Source of the DNA: Bacillota bacterium
GTDB lineage: Bacteria; Bacillota; Clostridia; Peptostreptococcales; Anaerovoracaceae
Assembly: GCA_030535715.1 (NCBI GenBank)
Contig: JAUNRL010000040.1
Span: 1 to 8,800 of the forward strand
DNA: 8,800 nucleotides
Reading direction: 5' to 3'
Positions 1 to 6,184 of this stretch are shown one piece after another; the stretch's first letter is position 1, and each line of letters starts with the position of its first letter. The notes under the pieces were generated by a model. The model had not been told where the DNA came from, made no database searches, and saw nothing but the letters and a program-made list of their open reading frames with translations. Position numbers and translations under genes: made by a program.

Positions 1-801
1 TTAGCCTGCTAAAAATTTCCAGTTTCGCAGGCTGCGCAGCGGAATGAACGGGAGCAGAATCGGCACCCGGCCGGCGTACCGCTGATAACGGGGGTCCTGG
101 CCGTAGATTCTGTCCTGCTGCAGCTGAAGCCGTCTGGCCGCGCTGAACATGACGAACAGGATGCCCAGATACCCCAGCCCCGCGATGATCCACTGGCCTG
201 CGCCGGCGAAGGCGGTGATGCCTGCTGCCAGAACACCGGTCCAGAAGATGATCTCACCCAGATAGTTGGGGCACCGGACGAAGTGATACAGTCCCCGGCG
301 GCAAATCTCCCCGGGGTATTTCTTTTTCTGCCGGCTCTTGCTGAAATCCGCCCACATCTCCAGCAGCGCGCCCAGTCCCATCAGCGCCGCGCCAATGGTC
401 ACCGATGTGCTGATCGGGCCGCCGCTGACCAACCGGTACACCAGTGGAGAGGCCATCATGGCATAGAGCACCGCACAGCCAAACCAGAACATGAGCTTCA
501 CCCCCATGTCCGTCGATTCCGGGCCCATTTCTTCCCGCATCTTCCTGCGCCAGTTCTTCCCGGTGACCTCCCGCAGCAGCAGGAAGGCCGCCAGACGGCA
601 GCCGAAAAACAGCATGATGCCGCAGCAGACCAGCAGAATCGGAAGGGTTTCGGCATGAAAGAGCAGCAGCAGAATGCCCCCCGCGCCGGCCACGGACAGT
701 CCGTAGCCCACGGAAGTGAACCAGAGCGTCCGGTACAGACCGATGCTGCTGAACAGCACGGCTACCCCGAACACGATGCATAATTCGATGGGAAACGTCA
801 T
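1..801 (-). CDS. DUF1295 / steroid 5-alpha-reductase-like membrane protein
   Basis: A complete 266-residue integral membrane protein; its stop codon is the first three bases of the window. Hydrophobic segments alternate with short charged loops (about residues 5-25, 33-70, 103-123, 133-150, 182-220). The C-terminal half carries the signature of the DUF1295/isoprenylcysteine methyltransferase-like fold: an ADFSKSRQKKK stretch at 151-161, then RCPNYLGEIIFWTG at 176-189, then a Y-x2-Y-x-GRVP segment near 239-247. Family members are NADPH-dependent reductases or methyltransferases acting on lipids, but the substrate here is unknown and no reaction can be assigned. The start is well supported: GGAGGG lies about 7 bases upstream, and the ATG overlaps the TGA of the preceding rarD-like gene as ATGA, which implies translational coupling. 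It is the last gene of the leftward cluster visible here. Confidence 0.85.
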   Translation of the reverse strand: MTFPIELCIVFGVAVLFSSIGLYRTLWFTSVGYGLSVAGAGGILLLLFHAETLPILLVCCGIMLFFGCRLAAFLLLREVTGKNWRRKMREEMGPESTDMGVKLMFWFGCAVLYAMMASPLVYRLVSGGPISTSVTIGAALMGLGALLEMWADFSKSRQKKKYPGEICRRGLYHFVRCPNYLGEIIFWTGVLAAGITAFAGAGQWIIAGLGYLGILFVMFSAARRLQLQQDRIYGQDPRYQRYAGRVPILLPFIPLRSLRNWKFLAG

Positions 802-1709
802 TTATTCTCCCTCCATTCTCCCCAGGAAAAAAAGATCAGCCCGATCCAGATGATCCCAATGGCCAGGAACTGGATTCGATCCGTCGGCTCCCGGTAGACC
901 ATGACGCCCAGGATCATGGACAGGGTCGGACTGATGTATTCCGAAAGCCCCAGGGCAAACATGCTCACCTTCTGGGCTGCCGATGCGAACATGGACAGGG
1001 GCACGACGGTCACCAGCCCGCAGAGCAAAAGCAATCCATACTGGTATGGCTCACCCACGCCCCCGGCTCCCCTTCCCGTCGCCTCCAGCCAGATGATCAC
1101 CGCCAGCGCCGCCGGAGCAAAAAAGATGGTCTCATACACCAGCGAGATCAGCGGCGGCTGGGACACGGTCTTCTTGATGGCGGAATACACGGCGAAGGTC
1201 AGGGCGATGCCCAGGGAAATCCCCGGGATCTGATGAAAATGCCCCAGCAAAATCACCACCGACAGTCCCGCCAGGCACATAGCCGTCAGGTTGAAGGCCG
1301 TCAGCTTCTCTTTAAAAAAGATGATACCGAAGATGCAGACCATCAGGGGCTCGATGTAGTAACCGATGCTGGCCTGCACAATATGTCCGGCGTTGACCGC
1401 CCAAATGTAAGTGCTCCAGTTCATCGTGATCACCGCGCCCGCCGCCAGGAACTTCAGGGCCATCCGGCCGTTATGAAACAGGGGGTGAAAAATCTCCCCC
1501 CAGGAGTACCGGGTTCGGGCCATCAGCATAGCCACCACATTCACTAGAAAAATCCGGTAGATAATGATGACCCAGGAGCTGATGGGAATCAGCGCCTTCC
1601 AGTAGACGGGCAGTACGCCCCAGAGGACCATGCACCCGCAGGAGGCGATCAGCCCGTTGCGGTATTCTCGTTTCTGCTGTTCCGCCGTTTTGGCGGGCCG
1701 GTTATTCAT
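798..1709 (-). CDS. rarD: RarD-type EamA family transporter
   Basis: A 303-residue drug/metabolite transporter with about ten membrane spans and two EamA halves. The RarD subfamily is recognised by LWGVLPVYWKAL near residues 29-40, the long conserved NWSTYIWAVNAGH block at 97-109 leading to GYYIEPLM at 116-123, and the second-half block from PLSMFASAAQ to LGLSEYISPT around 237-262. Length is normal for the family (about 300). RarD proteins were named for a chloramphenicol-sensitivity phenotype, but their natural substrate is not settled, so the symbol denotes the family only. The ATG at 1709 has only a weak purine box (GGAG about 15 bases upstream), unlike the other genes of the cluster. An 81-bp gap separates it from the CDF gene, which could hold a weak promoter. 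Its stop overlaps the DUF1295 start by 4 bp. Confidence 0.9.
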   Translation of the reverse strand: MNNRPAKTAEQQKREYRNGLIASCGCMVLWGVLPVYWKALIPISSWVIIIYRIFLVNVVAMLMARTRYSWGEIFHPLFHNGRMALKFLAAGAVITMNWSTYIWAVNAGHIVQASIGYYIEPLMVCIFGIIFFKEKLTAFNLTAMCLAGLSVVILLGHFHQIPGISLGIALTFAVYSAIKKTVSQPPLISLVYETIFFAPAALAVIIWLEATGRGAGGVGEPYQYGLLLLCGLVTVVPLSMFASAAQKVSMFALGLSEYISPTLSMILGVMVYREPTDRIQFLAIGIIWIGLIFFSWGEWRENK

Positions 1710-1790
1710 CGTCGGTCTGCTGTACTCCGTTCTCTCGTATGATCTGTCTGCCTGAAGCGGGGTGACTGGAGTCTCTCCCCCTTCCGCAGA

Positions 1791-2987
1791 TCAGTTAAAC
1801 GCCTGATCGTAGATGATTACGGCTTCGGCGCCTTCATCCATGTTTTTGACCGCGGCATCCATTGCCTTTGCGATATCCTCGGCCGGGTAATCGTTTCCGG
1901 CGCTGACCACCAGATCGAAGACGACCTTGCGGACATCTTCATCCTCATCCCGGACCACCCGGAGATCGTGAAAGCCCTCGATTACCGCGAACTGCCGCGC
2001 CGCCTCCGTGACGGCCTGTTCCATCTGCCGGCGCACCGGATCGTTGGTTTCCACCGGATCCATGTGGCAGGTCACGGTCATCCGCAGCCTCTGCTTCAGT
2101 TCCCGCTCAATGTGATCGATCAGATCATGAGCATGGATCATCTCCATCCCGGCATCCACCTCCGCGTGGAAGGACGCGAAGTTCTTTCCCGGCCCGTAGT
2201 TGTAGATGATCAGATCGTGAAAGCCCAGAATCTCCGCGTGGGAAAGGATGATCTCCTTCACCGCGTCGATGGTCTCCCTGTCCGGCGGCTCGCCCAACAG
2301 CGGACCGATGGTTTCCCGCACCAGCATGATGCCGGAGTACAGGATGAACAGCGCCACCAGGCAGCCCATGTGTCCGTCCAGATTCATCCCGGTGTAATGA
2401 TGAATCAGCATGCCGATCACGATGACGATGCTGGTGATCACGTCGTTGCGGTTGTCAATGCCGGCGGCGATCACCGGCAGGGACGCAATGTGCCTGCCCG
2501 TGGCGATGGTGAACAGAGCACTGCTTCCTTTGAGCAGGATGGCGCAGAGCATAATGGCGATCATCAGCCAGGAAAACTCCGTCGCCATGGGATGCAGGAT
2601 CTTGTCAAAGGAACTGCGGAACAGTTCCACGCCCACCACCAACACGATGGCCGACACCACCAGACTGGCCAGATACTCAATCCGCGCGTGCCCGTAGGGA
2701 TGATCCCGGTCAGCCGGCTTTCTGGCGCAGTGCGCCCCCAGCAGCGTGATGCAGGCCGCCAGGGAATCTGCCATGTCATGCAGTCCGTCGCCGATCACCG
2801 CGATGGACTGCGTGAGGATCCCCAGCACGATCTTCATCACGCAGAGCAGGCTGTTCACCAGGATTCCCAGAGTTCCGGTCAGCCGGGTATACCGGGCGCG
2901 AACCTCCGGATCCTTGGTGTTTTCATAGTCTTTGACAAAATGTTTCCAGATAAATGCTTTCATGTATCGTGTTTCGTCCTGCTGCAC
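1791..2987 (-). CDS. Cation diffusion facilitator (CDF) family metal transporter
   Basis: A 398-residue CDF-type metal/proton antiporter, expected to export a divalent metal (Zn, Mn, Fe or similar). The membrane part spans about residues 38-230. The metal-binding pair appears as GDGLHDMAD at 66-74 in TM2 (H70, D74, plus D67) and AGIDNRNDVITS at 175-186 in TM5 (D178, D182). The family marker HPYGHARIEYLASL is at 96-109. The TM5 site is DxxxD rather than the HxxxD common in zinc exporters, so a metal other than Zn is possible. The usual cytoplasmic dimer domain (about 235-312) is followed by a second, similar domain (about 316-396), making the protein about 100 residues longer than a minimal CDF. 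The chosen start is GTG at 2987, directly after the SDR stop (TGA GTG), with GGGAGG 5 bases upstream. An in-frame ATG at 2963 would give 390 residues but has a poorer ribosome site. Confidence 0.93.
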   Translation of the reverse strand: MQQDETRYMKAFIWKHFVKDYENTKDPEVRARYTRLTGTLGILVNSLLCVMKIVLGILTQSIAVIGDGLHDMADSLAACITLLGAHCARKPADRDHPYGHARIEYLASLVVSAIVLVVGVELFRSSFDKILHPMATEFSWLMIAIMLCAILLKGSSALFTIATGRHIASLPVIAAGIDNRNDVITSIVIVIGMLIHHYTGMNLDGHMGCLVALFILYSGIMLVRETIGPLLGEPPDRETIDAVKEIILSHAEILGFHDLIIYNYGPGKNFASFHAEVDAGMEMIHAHDLIDHIERELKQRLRMTVTCHMDPVETNDPVRRQMEQAVTEAARQFAVIEGFHDLRVVRDEDEDVRKVVFDLVVSAGNDYPAEDIAKAMDAAVKNMDEGAEAVIIYDQAFN

Positions 2988-3644
2988 TCAGTCCTCCCAG
3001 ACAAACTCCACGTTGCCCGCTTCCCCGCCGTCAATGAGCAGGTTCTGCCCGGTCATGAACCGGTTGTTCACGGCGACGAAATAGATCCATTCGGCGATCT
3101 CCTCCGGCTGCGCCCAGCGCTTCATGGGCGTCATCGCCATGATCCGTTCCCACAAACGGGGATTATCGATCACGCACCGGTTCAGCTCTGTCATCACGCC
3201 GCCGGGATCGATGCTGTTGCAGGTTGCCTGCGGAGCCAGACGCAGTGCCGTATTCTTTGTGTAGGCGATCACACCGCCCTTGCTGGCGGCGTATTCGGGA
3301 AACTCCGCCCCGGTATGTCCGCTGGCGGAGCCTAAATTGATCACAGCGCGAATCGCCTCATTGCCGATGGCGTAGCACTCGGTCATATTCATTACGCCCT
3401 TCAGGTTCACCTCGATGTCCCCGCTGCTGTTCTGCACACCGGCACAGTTGATCAGCACCTGAGGCTGCAGGTCTCGCGGAAAACTCCGGGGTTCCCGGAC
3501 GTCCGCCTCGTGATGACGATACCGGCTGTGTTGGATGGCAGACGGCAGAAGGTCGATGCCGTGCACCTCATGATCTCTGGCGAGGAAGTATTCCGCTGTC
3601 GCTTTGCCGATTCCGCCGGCCGCTCCCGTGATCAGAATCCTCAT
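2988..3644 (-). CDS. Short-chain dehydrogenase/reductase (SDR) family oxidoreductase
   Basis: A soluble 218-residue classical SDR, slightly shorter than the usual 240-260. The Rossmann glycine motif TGAAGGIG is at 6-13. Asp31 at the end of the second strand suggests NAD(H) over NADP(H). D48-V49 fits the adenine-ring contact, NCAG is at 66-69, and N80 is the likely catalytic Asn. The active site shows S106 (in NLGSASG), Y118 and K122 (YAASK). IDPGGVMTEL follows at 145-154, and the C-terminal TGQNLLIDGG at 198-207 is the standard SDR ending. Substrate is unknown. The start ATG at 3644 has GAGGG 6 bases upstream. The upstream VUT stop is only 3 bp away, and the CDF start follows its own stop with no gap, so it is translated as part of the cluster. 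Confidence 0.93.
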   Translation of the reverse strand: MRILITGAAGGIGKATAEYFLARDHEVHGIDLLPSAIQHSRYRHHEADVREPRSFPRDLQPQVLINCAGVQNSSGDIEVNLKGVMNMTECYAIGNEAIRAVINLGSASGHTGAEFPEYAASKGGVIAYTKNTALRLAPQATCNSIDPGGVMTELNRCVIDNPRLWERIMAMTPMKRWAQPEEIAEWIYFVAVNNRFMTGQNLLIDGGEAGNVEFVWED

Positions 3645-3647
3645 GGT

Positions 3648-4403
3648 TTACCCTCTTTCTGCCACGCACCCTTTGATCCGTTCTTCTCTGTAACGGATAT
3701 ACTGCTCGCCGACCTGCTCCTCTTCCCACTGCTGGCTGATCCGGTAACCGAAGGGACTGAAGACCACCTCACACAGCAGCTCCATAGCCGCTCCCGTCAG
3801 AGAACAGAAGAACACCTGCATCCAGGTCCAGCCGAAGAAATGCACCGAAACGATGGTTGCGAAAACCAGATTGTCGATAAACTGCGCAACTCCCGTCGAC
3901 ACAAAGGATCGAACGGCGAAGGCCTTGAACCCGCCGAAGGTCAGCCGCCGGGCGATCATGTGGTTAATGAAGGAGTTGGCGATGGCAGAGGCGAGCATGG
4001 CCGTGCTGCTGCCCAGCACCACATACCAGCATCCGCCGATGGTGGCGTTCAGCGCATCGTTCACCTCCGTCAGGCCTGTCGAATAATACTCCCCCCACAT
4101 GCCCGGTGTCAGGGACAGCAGTTTCAGGATCAGCGTCGCCGCCAGATTGACCGCCAGCGCCAGGATGGAAATCTTGGCCGCCGCTTTGGGGCCGAATCGC
4201 TTGCAGATCATGTCCATGCACAGAAAACTGACCCAGCTGAGGCAGAAGCCGCAGTCAAGCGCCAGACAGTGCGTATTGAACAGTTCCTTGTTGGCAAGGA
4301 GGTTCATCAGAATGACGCTGATGAAAAACAGAGAAACCACGAGACTGGGGATGTTCCGCAGCATCACGCGGTAATCCTCCATCTCGCGCCGGATGAGATT
4401 CAT
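3648..4403 (-). CDS. VUT / YhhQ family transporter (probable queuosine-precursor transporter)
   Basis: A 251-residue membrane protein of the Vut_1 (PF02592, COG1738) family, about six spans. Seen motifs: ISVILMNLLANKELF near 28-42; acidic residues D50 and D64 within the LDCGF...CMDMICKRFG stretch (49-71); a central GSSTAMLASAIANSFINH segment (131-148); and the family hallmark RSFVSTGVAQFIDNLVF at 165-181. The E. coli homologue YhhQ imports preQ0/preQ1 for queuosine in tRNA, so the same role is plausible, but Clostridial VUT proteins differ in substrate and no que genes are in the window. The ATG at 4403 has a strong AAAGGAG (4414-4420) 10 bases upstream. It is the first gene of the leftward cluster, preceded by a promoter-like pair and a hairpin-bearing leader. 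Confidence 0.85.
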   Translation of the reverse strand: MNLIRREMEDYRVMLRNIPSLVVSLFFISVILMNLLANKELFNTHCLALDCGFCLSWVSFLCMDMICKRFGPKAAAKISILALAVNLAATLILKLLSLTPGMWGEYYSTGLTEVNDALNATIGGCWYVVLGSSTAMLASAIANSFINHMIARRLTFGGFKAFAVRSFVSTGVAQFIDNLVFATIVSVHFFGWTWMQVFFCSLTGAAMELLCEVVFSPFGYRISQQWEEEQVGEQYIRYREERIKGCVAERG

Positions 4404-4435
4404 ATTCCGTTAACTCCTTTGGTTTTCATTTTTTA

Positions 4436-4464
4436 AGAGCAGGATATCGGACCCGAACTGCTCT
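4436..4464 (-). promoter_or_regulatory. Leader hairpin upstream of the VUT transporter gene
   Basis: On the minus strand a perfect 7-bp inverted repeat, AGAGCAG / CTGCTCT, encloses a 15-nt loop. It is followed by an A-rich tail (TAAAAAATGAAAACC) and then the AAAGGAG ribosome site of the VUT gene at 4414-4420. Hairpin plus A-rich tail next to a Shine-Dalgarno is the layout of translational preQ1-I riboswitches. However, the loop is longer than that class and does not match its consensus, and a pseudoknot would rest only on GGU-ACC pairing. A post-transcriptional control element is plausible; the class is not established. Confidence 0.3.
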
Positions 4465-4515
4465 GATTTCAGCACCCGGAACCCGCCCGCCGGCCGATCC
4501 CTAACCGCTCATCCT

Positions 4516-4544
4516 ATCTTACTCCATTCCCCCGCAGGAATCAA
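4516..4544 (-). promoter_or_regulatory. Candidate sigma70-type promoter for the leftward five-gene cluster
   Basis: Read on the minus strand, TTGATT (4539-4544) and TAAGAT (4516-4521) are separated by exactly 17 bp. Each matches its consensus hexamer at 4 of 6 positions. Transcription would start near 4509, giving a leader of about 105 nt before the VUT gene. This is a pattern match only, in a region with other AT-rich sites. Confidence 0.4.
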
Positions 4545-4616
4545 GCCTTGTCCCTCTTCCGGCAGGATCAGTTCTGTCCCTCTCCACCTGCACACACCGC
4601 CCGCCGGACCGTTCCC

Positions 4617-4745
4617 GGACTGTCCCGCGAGCCACCAGAGAATCTCATTTTGAACAAACCCTGTTCTTCTCCCTTCCGGATTCAAGAACAGTCTCATTTT
4701 TTCCTCTGACGGACTCCCGGTCGAGCCCATTTTGAACGAGCCCTG
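4617..4745. repeat. Two imperfect direct repeat units
   Basis: On the plus strand, unit A (4617-4663) and unit B (4711-4745) align along their whole length. Shared blocks in order are GGACT, CCCG, CGAGCC, CATTTTGAAC and CCCTG. Unit A has two extra bases (GT) between the first two blocks, unit B has two extra bases (GT) before CGAGCC, and unit A has a 12-base insertion before CATTTTGAAC. The last block, CATTTTGAACxAxCCCTG, is identical at 16 of 18 positions at a spacing of 82 bp. The units fall in different reading frames on the minus strand, which argues for a nucleotide-level repeat, not a protein repeat. Confidence 0.6.
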
Positions 4746-4765
4746 CCCGAATCTGGTTTTCATAC

Positions 4766-4826
4766 AAAAAAAACCGTTTTTCTGTGAACGGAAGTGGCAT
4801 GTATCGATCAATCGTTCAAAAACGGT
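4766..4826 (-). terminator. Minus-strand terminator-like hairpin with T8 tract
   Basis: Read leftward, CCGTT (4787-4791), an 8-nt loop and AACGG (4774-4778) are followed at once by eight T's (4766-4773). A second, longer pairing uses the same 3' arm: ACCGTTTTTGAACG (4813-4826) pairs with CGTTC (4786-4790) and AAAAACGGT (4773-4781), leaving a 4-nt bulge. Both forms end at the T tract, so termination on the minus strand is plausible. No protein gene clearly feeds into it, so it may end a small RNA or antisense transcription from the feoB side. Confidence 0.5.
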
Positions 4827-4976
4827 CTGCCTCCGAACGATTATCCGATATCCTACCCTTCGATTTTGACAGAATGAAGAGGGCTGCCGGCAGTTCTGCT
4901 TGCAAATGCGGCGGATAGAGCGCACAATGGTGTCAGTGCAGGCAGAAATACAACCATCGGCACTTCTCCATTCCGC

Positions 4977-5066
4977 ATGAGGGGAATGCTGCGGAATAAC
5001 TGCCGGCTGTACGACGTGCACCTGAGGTCCATGCTGGCGGAGGAATATGAGGAGAGAGGCAAATGA
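4977..5066 (+). CDS. Possible tiny ORF overlapping the 57-codon ORF
   Basis: A 29-codon frame ending in RSMLAEEYEERGK, whose TGA overlaps the next ATG as ATGA. The same frame is open back to 4878 but has no ATG before 4977. No good Shine-Dalgarno precedes the ATG at 4977 or the second ATG at 4986. It could be the tail of a decayed gene, a leader peptide coupling translation into the next ORF, or chance. I do not recognise the sequence. Confidence 0.25.
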   Translation: MRGMLRNNCRLYDVHLRSMLAEEYEERGK

Positions 5067-5236
5067 ACAGATCAATCGTCGCGCTGATGTATGATGCGGA
5101 GTGGCTCATCCGGGAGAACCGGGCGAACTTCGCGTTCAGGGCGGACTACAACAAGGGACGTCCACTGGAAAAAGCGGTCATGGCCATCATCGACAGCATT
5201 GCGGCGACGGAACGGCTCAAAGCCATGGAGGGCTGA
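5063..5236 (+). CDS. Small hypothetical protein, 57 residues
   Basis: Encodes a charged, probably helical and soluble 57-residue protein beginning MNRSIVALMYDAEWLIRENR and ending AATERLKAMEG. It has no membrane segment, signal peptide or motif I recognise. A strong purine stretch, GAGGAGAGAGG, lies directly before the ATG and supports translation. Its TGA shares one base with the ATG of the EamA transporter (TGATG), and the GGAGG in its last codons is that gene's ribosome site, so it may serve to couple translation. It could be a genuine small protein or a remnant. The frame is too short for length alone to be evidence; support comes from the ribosome site and the overlaps. Confidence 0.5.
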   Translation: MNRSIVALMYDAEWLIRENRANFAFRADYNKGRPLEKAVMAIIDSIAATERLKAMEG

Positions 5237-6153
5237 TGAAAAAGCAATCCCAAAACTGGATGCTCATCGTATTTCTGGTCGCAATGATCTCCTTCGGATG
5301 GGGAATTGCCTTTATTTCTCTTGCCCGGCTTGTTCAGGCGATGGAGCCCATTCAGCTACTTGCTGCCCGGTGGAGCATCACCGCCTTCCTGTTTCTCATT
5401 CTGATGGCTGCGGGAAAACTCCGCGTCCGGATCCACGGCAAGAAAAACGTGGTATTCCTGTTCTTGACCGGACTGTTCGAGCCTTGCGCCTACTCCATTC
5501 TGGAAGCCTGGGGCGTGAAGCTGACCTCGGCATCAACCTGCGCGATCTTCGTGGCCACTATTCCCAGCATGACGCTGATTCTGGGCATTCTGCTCTTTCA
5601 CCACCGGGCGGACTGGAAGCTGGTGGCCAGCCTTCTGATCACCTTTGCCGGTGTGGCCATCGCCACCGTTTTTTCTCCGGCCTTTTCTCTCGGCGGAACC
5701 CGGACGGGCATGCTCTGCATGATCCTGGGCGTCATCGCCGCCAGCATGTACAGCCTGTCCAGCAAAAAAGCCTCCGCAGACTTCAACGCTTCCACGGTGA
5801 CGGCTGTGATGGCTTTTGAAGGGGCAGTCCTATTCAATCTGATCGCGCTGGATCAGGGCTATCGGCTGGATGCCGCTTTCCGTATCCTTATCACCGACTG
5901 GCACATCATGGCCGACATGCTGTTCCTGGCTGTCTTCTGCGCCTTCGCTTCCTACGTCTGCTACAACCGCTTTCTCCAGTACGTGGATGCGGCATTGGGA
6001 AACAACGTGGTCAGCAGCCTGTCCACGGTCATCGGCGTCGTTGCCGGCATTGTGATCATGGGCGATCTCTGGGGCTGGTATACGGTGGTCGGAATGGCCG
6101 TCACACTGGCTGGAGTCTGGCTGTCCACCCTGCGGATGCGGGAGGATCTTTAG
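5236..6153 (+). CDS. EamA-family (DMT superfamily) transporter
   Basis: A 305-residue transporter with about ten spans and two EamA repeats (about 8-145 and 157-298). First-repeat marks are FGWGIAFISLARL (20-32) and AARWSITAFLFL (43-54), with EPCAYSILEAWGVKLTSAS (82-100) and IPSMTLILGILLF (109-121). In the second repeat, GVIAASMYSLSSKKAS lies at 165-180 and ALGNNVVSSLSTVIGVVAG at 253-271. Exporter function is likely; the substrate is unknown. The frame is open upstream to 5101, but the correct start is ATG 5236: GGAGG lies 4 bases before it, the protein then begins MKKQSQNWMLIV just before the first span, and the upstream stretch overlaps the 57-codon ORF. It is not closely similar to the RarD-type gene at 798-1709. 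It converges on feoB with a 31-bp gap lacking a clear terminator. Confidence 0.9.
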   Translation: MKKQSQNWMLIVFLVAMISFGWGIAFISLARLVQAMEPIQLLAARWSITAFLFLILMAAGKLRVRIHGKKNVVFLFLTGLFEPCAYSILEAWGVKLTSASTCAIFVATIPSMTLILGILLFHHRADWKLVASLLITFAGVAIATVFSPAFSLGGTRTGMLCMILGVIAASMYSLSSKKASADFNASTVTAVMAFEGAVLFNLIALDQGYRLDAAFRILITDWHIMADMLFLAVFCAFASYVCYNRFLQYVDAALGNNVVSSLSTVIGVVAGIVIMGDLWGWYTVVGMAVTLAGVWLSTLRMREDL

Positions 6154-6184
6154 CCGCCGGGACGAATTCGGACAAAGCACCCCT

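Larger units (their letters stand above)
4413..5062. other. About 650-bp gene-poor intergenic region
   Basis: Between the VUT Shine-Dalgarno and the first coupled plus-strand ORF I find no convincing gene. It holds the cluster promoter and leader hairpin (4436-4544), an imperfect direct repeat (4617-4663 and 4711-4745), an 8-bp inverted repeat CTGTTCTT/AAGAACAG (4661-4668, 4684-4691), and a minus-strand terminator-like structure (4766-4826). From about 4740 to 4860 the sequence is more AT-rich than its surroundings. The region may be a decayed gene, a repeat insertion, or a site for small RNAs. Confidence 0.6.

Noticed and set aside
1757..1785. Stem-loop between the CDF and rarD-like genes (GACT/AGTC with flanking G and C runs)
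   Set aside because: The loop is only 2 nt, the flanking pairing needs uneven bulges, and no T tract follows on the minus strand.
1968..3335. A 455-codon open frame on the plus strand opposite the CDF and SDR genes
   Set aside because: It is antisense to two well-identified proteins, rich in H, Q and D, and shows no motif.
4509..4511. In-frame TGA read as selenocysteine
   Set aside because: The surrounding residues match no selenoprotein I know, and no convincing SECIS-type hairpin follows the TGA; a decayed frame is simpler.
4661..4702. Plus-strand terminator at CTGTTCTT/AAGAACAG followed by T6
   Set aside because: The stem is AT-rich, the T run starts 5 bases after it, and no plus-strand gene lies upstream to be terminated.
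4866..4871. Perfect TTGACA on the plus strand as a promoter for the small ORFs and the EamA gene
   Set aside because: No acceptable -10 hexamer occurs at 16-18 bp downstream; the promoter of the plus-strand genes remains unidentified.
4509..5075. A 188-codon minus-strand frame in the intergenic region
   Set aside because: No recognisable motif and no good ribosome site were found. Its start overlaps the supported 57-codon plus-strand ORF, and it contains a nucleotide repeat whose copies lie in different frames. It may hold a decayed coding fragment but is not listed as a gene.
4806..5079. Ten-base repeat GATCAATCGT at 4806-4815 and 5070-5079
   Set aside because: Only two copies with no extended flanking similarity; likely chance.
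5101..5235. Upstream extension of the EamA transporter to 5101
   Set aside because: The added 45 residues are hydrophilic and unlike the family. They overlap the 57-codon ORF, and a GGAGG ribosome site sits 4 bases before ATG 5236.
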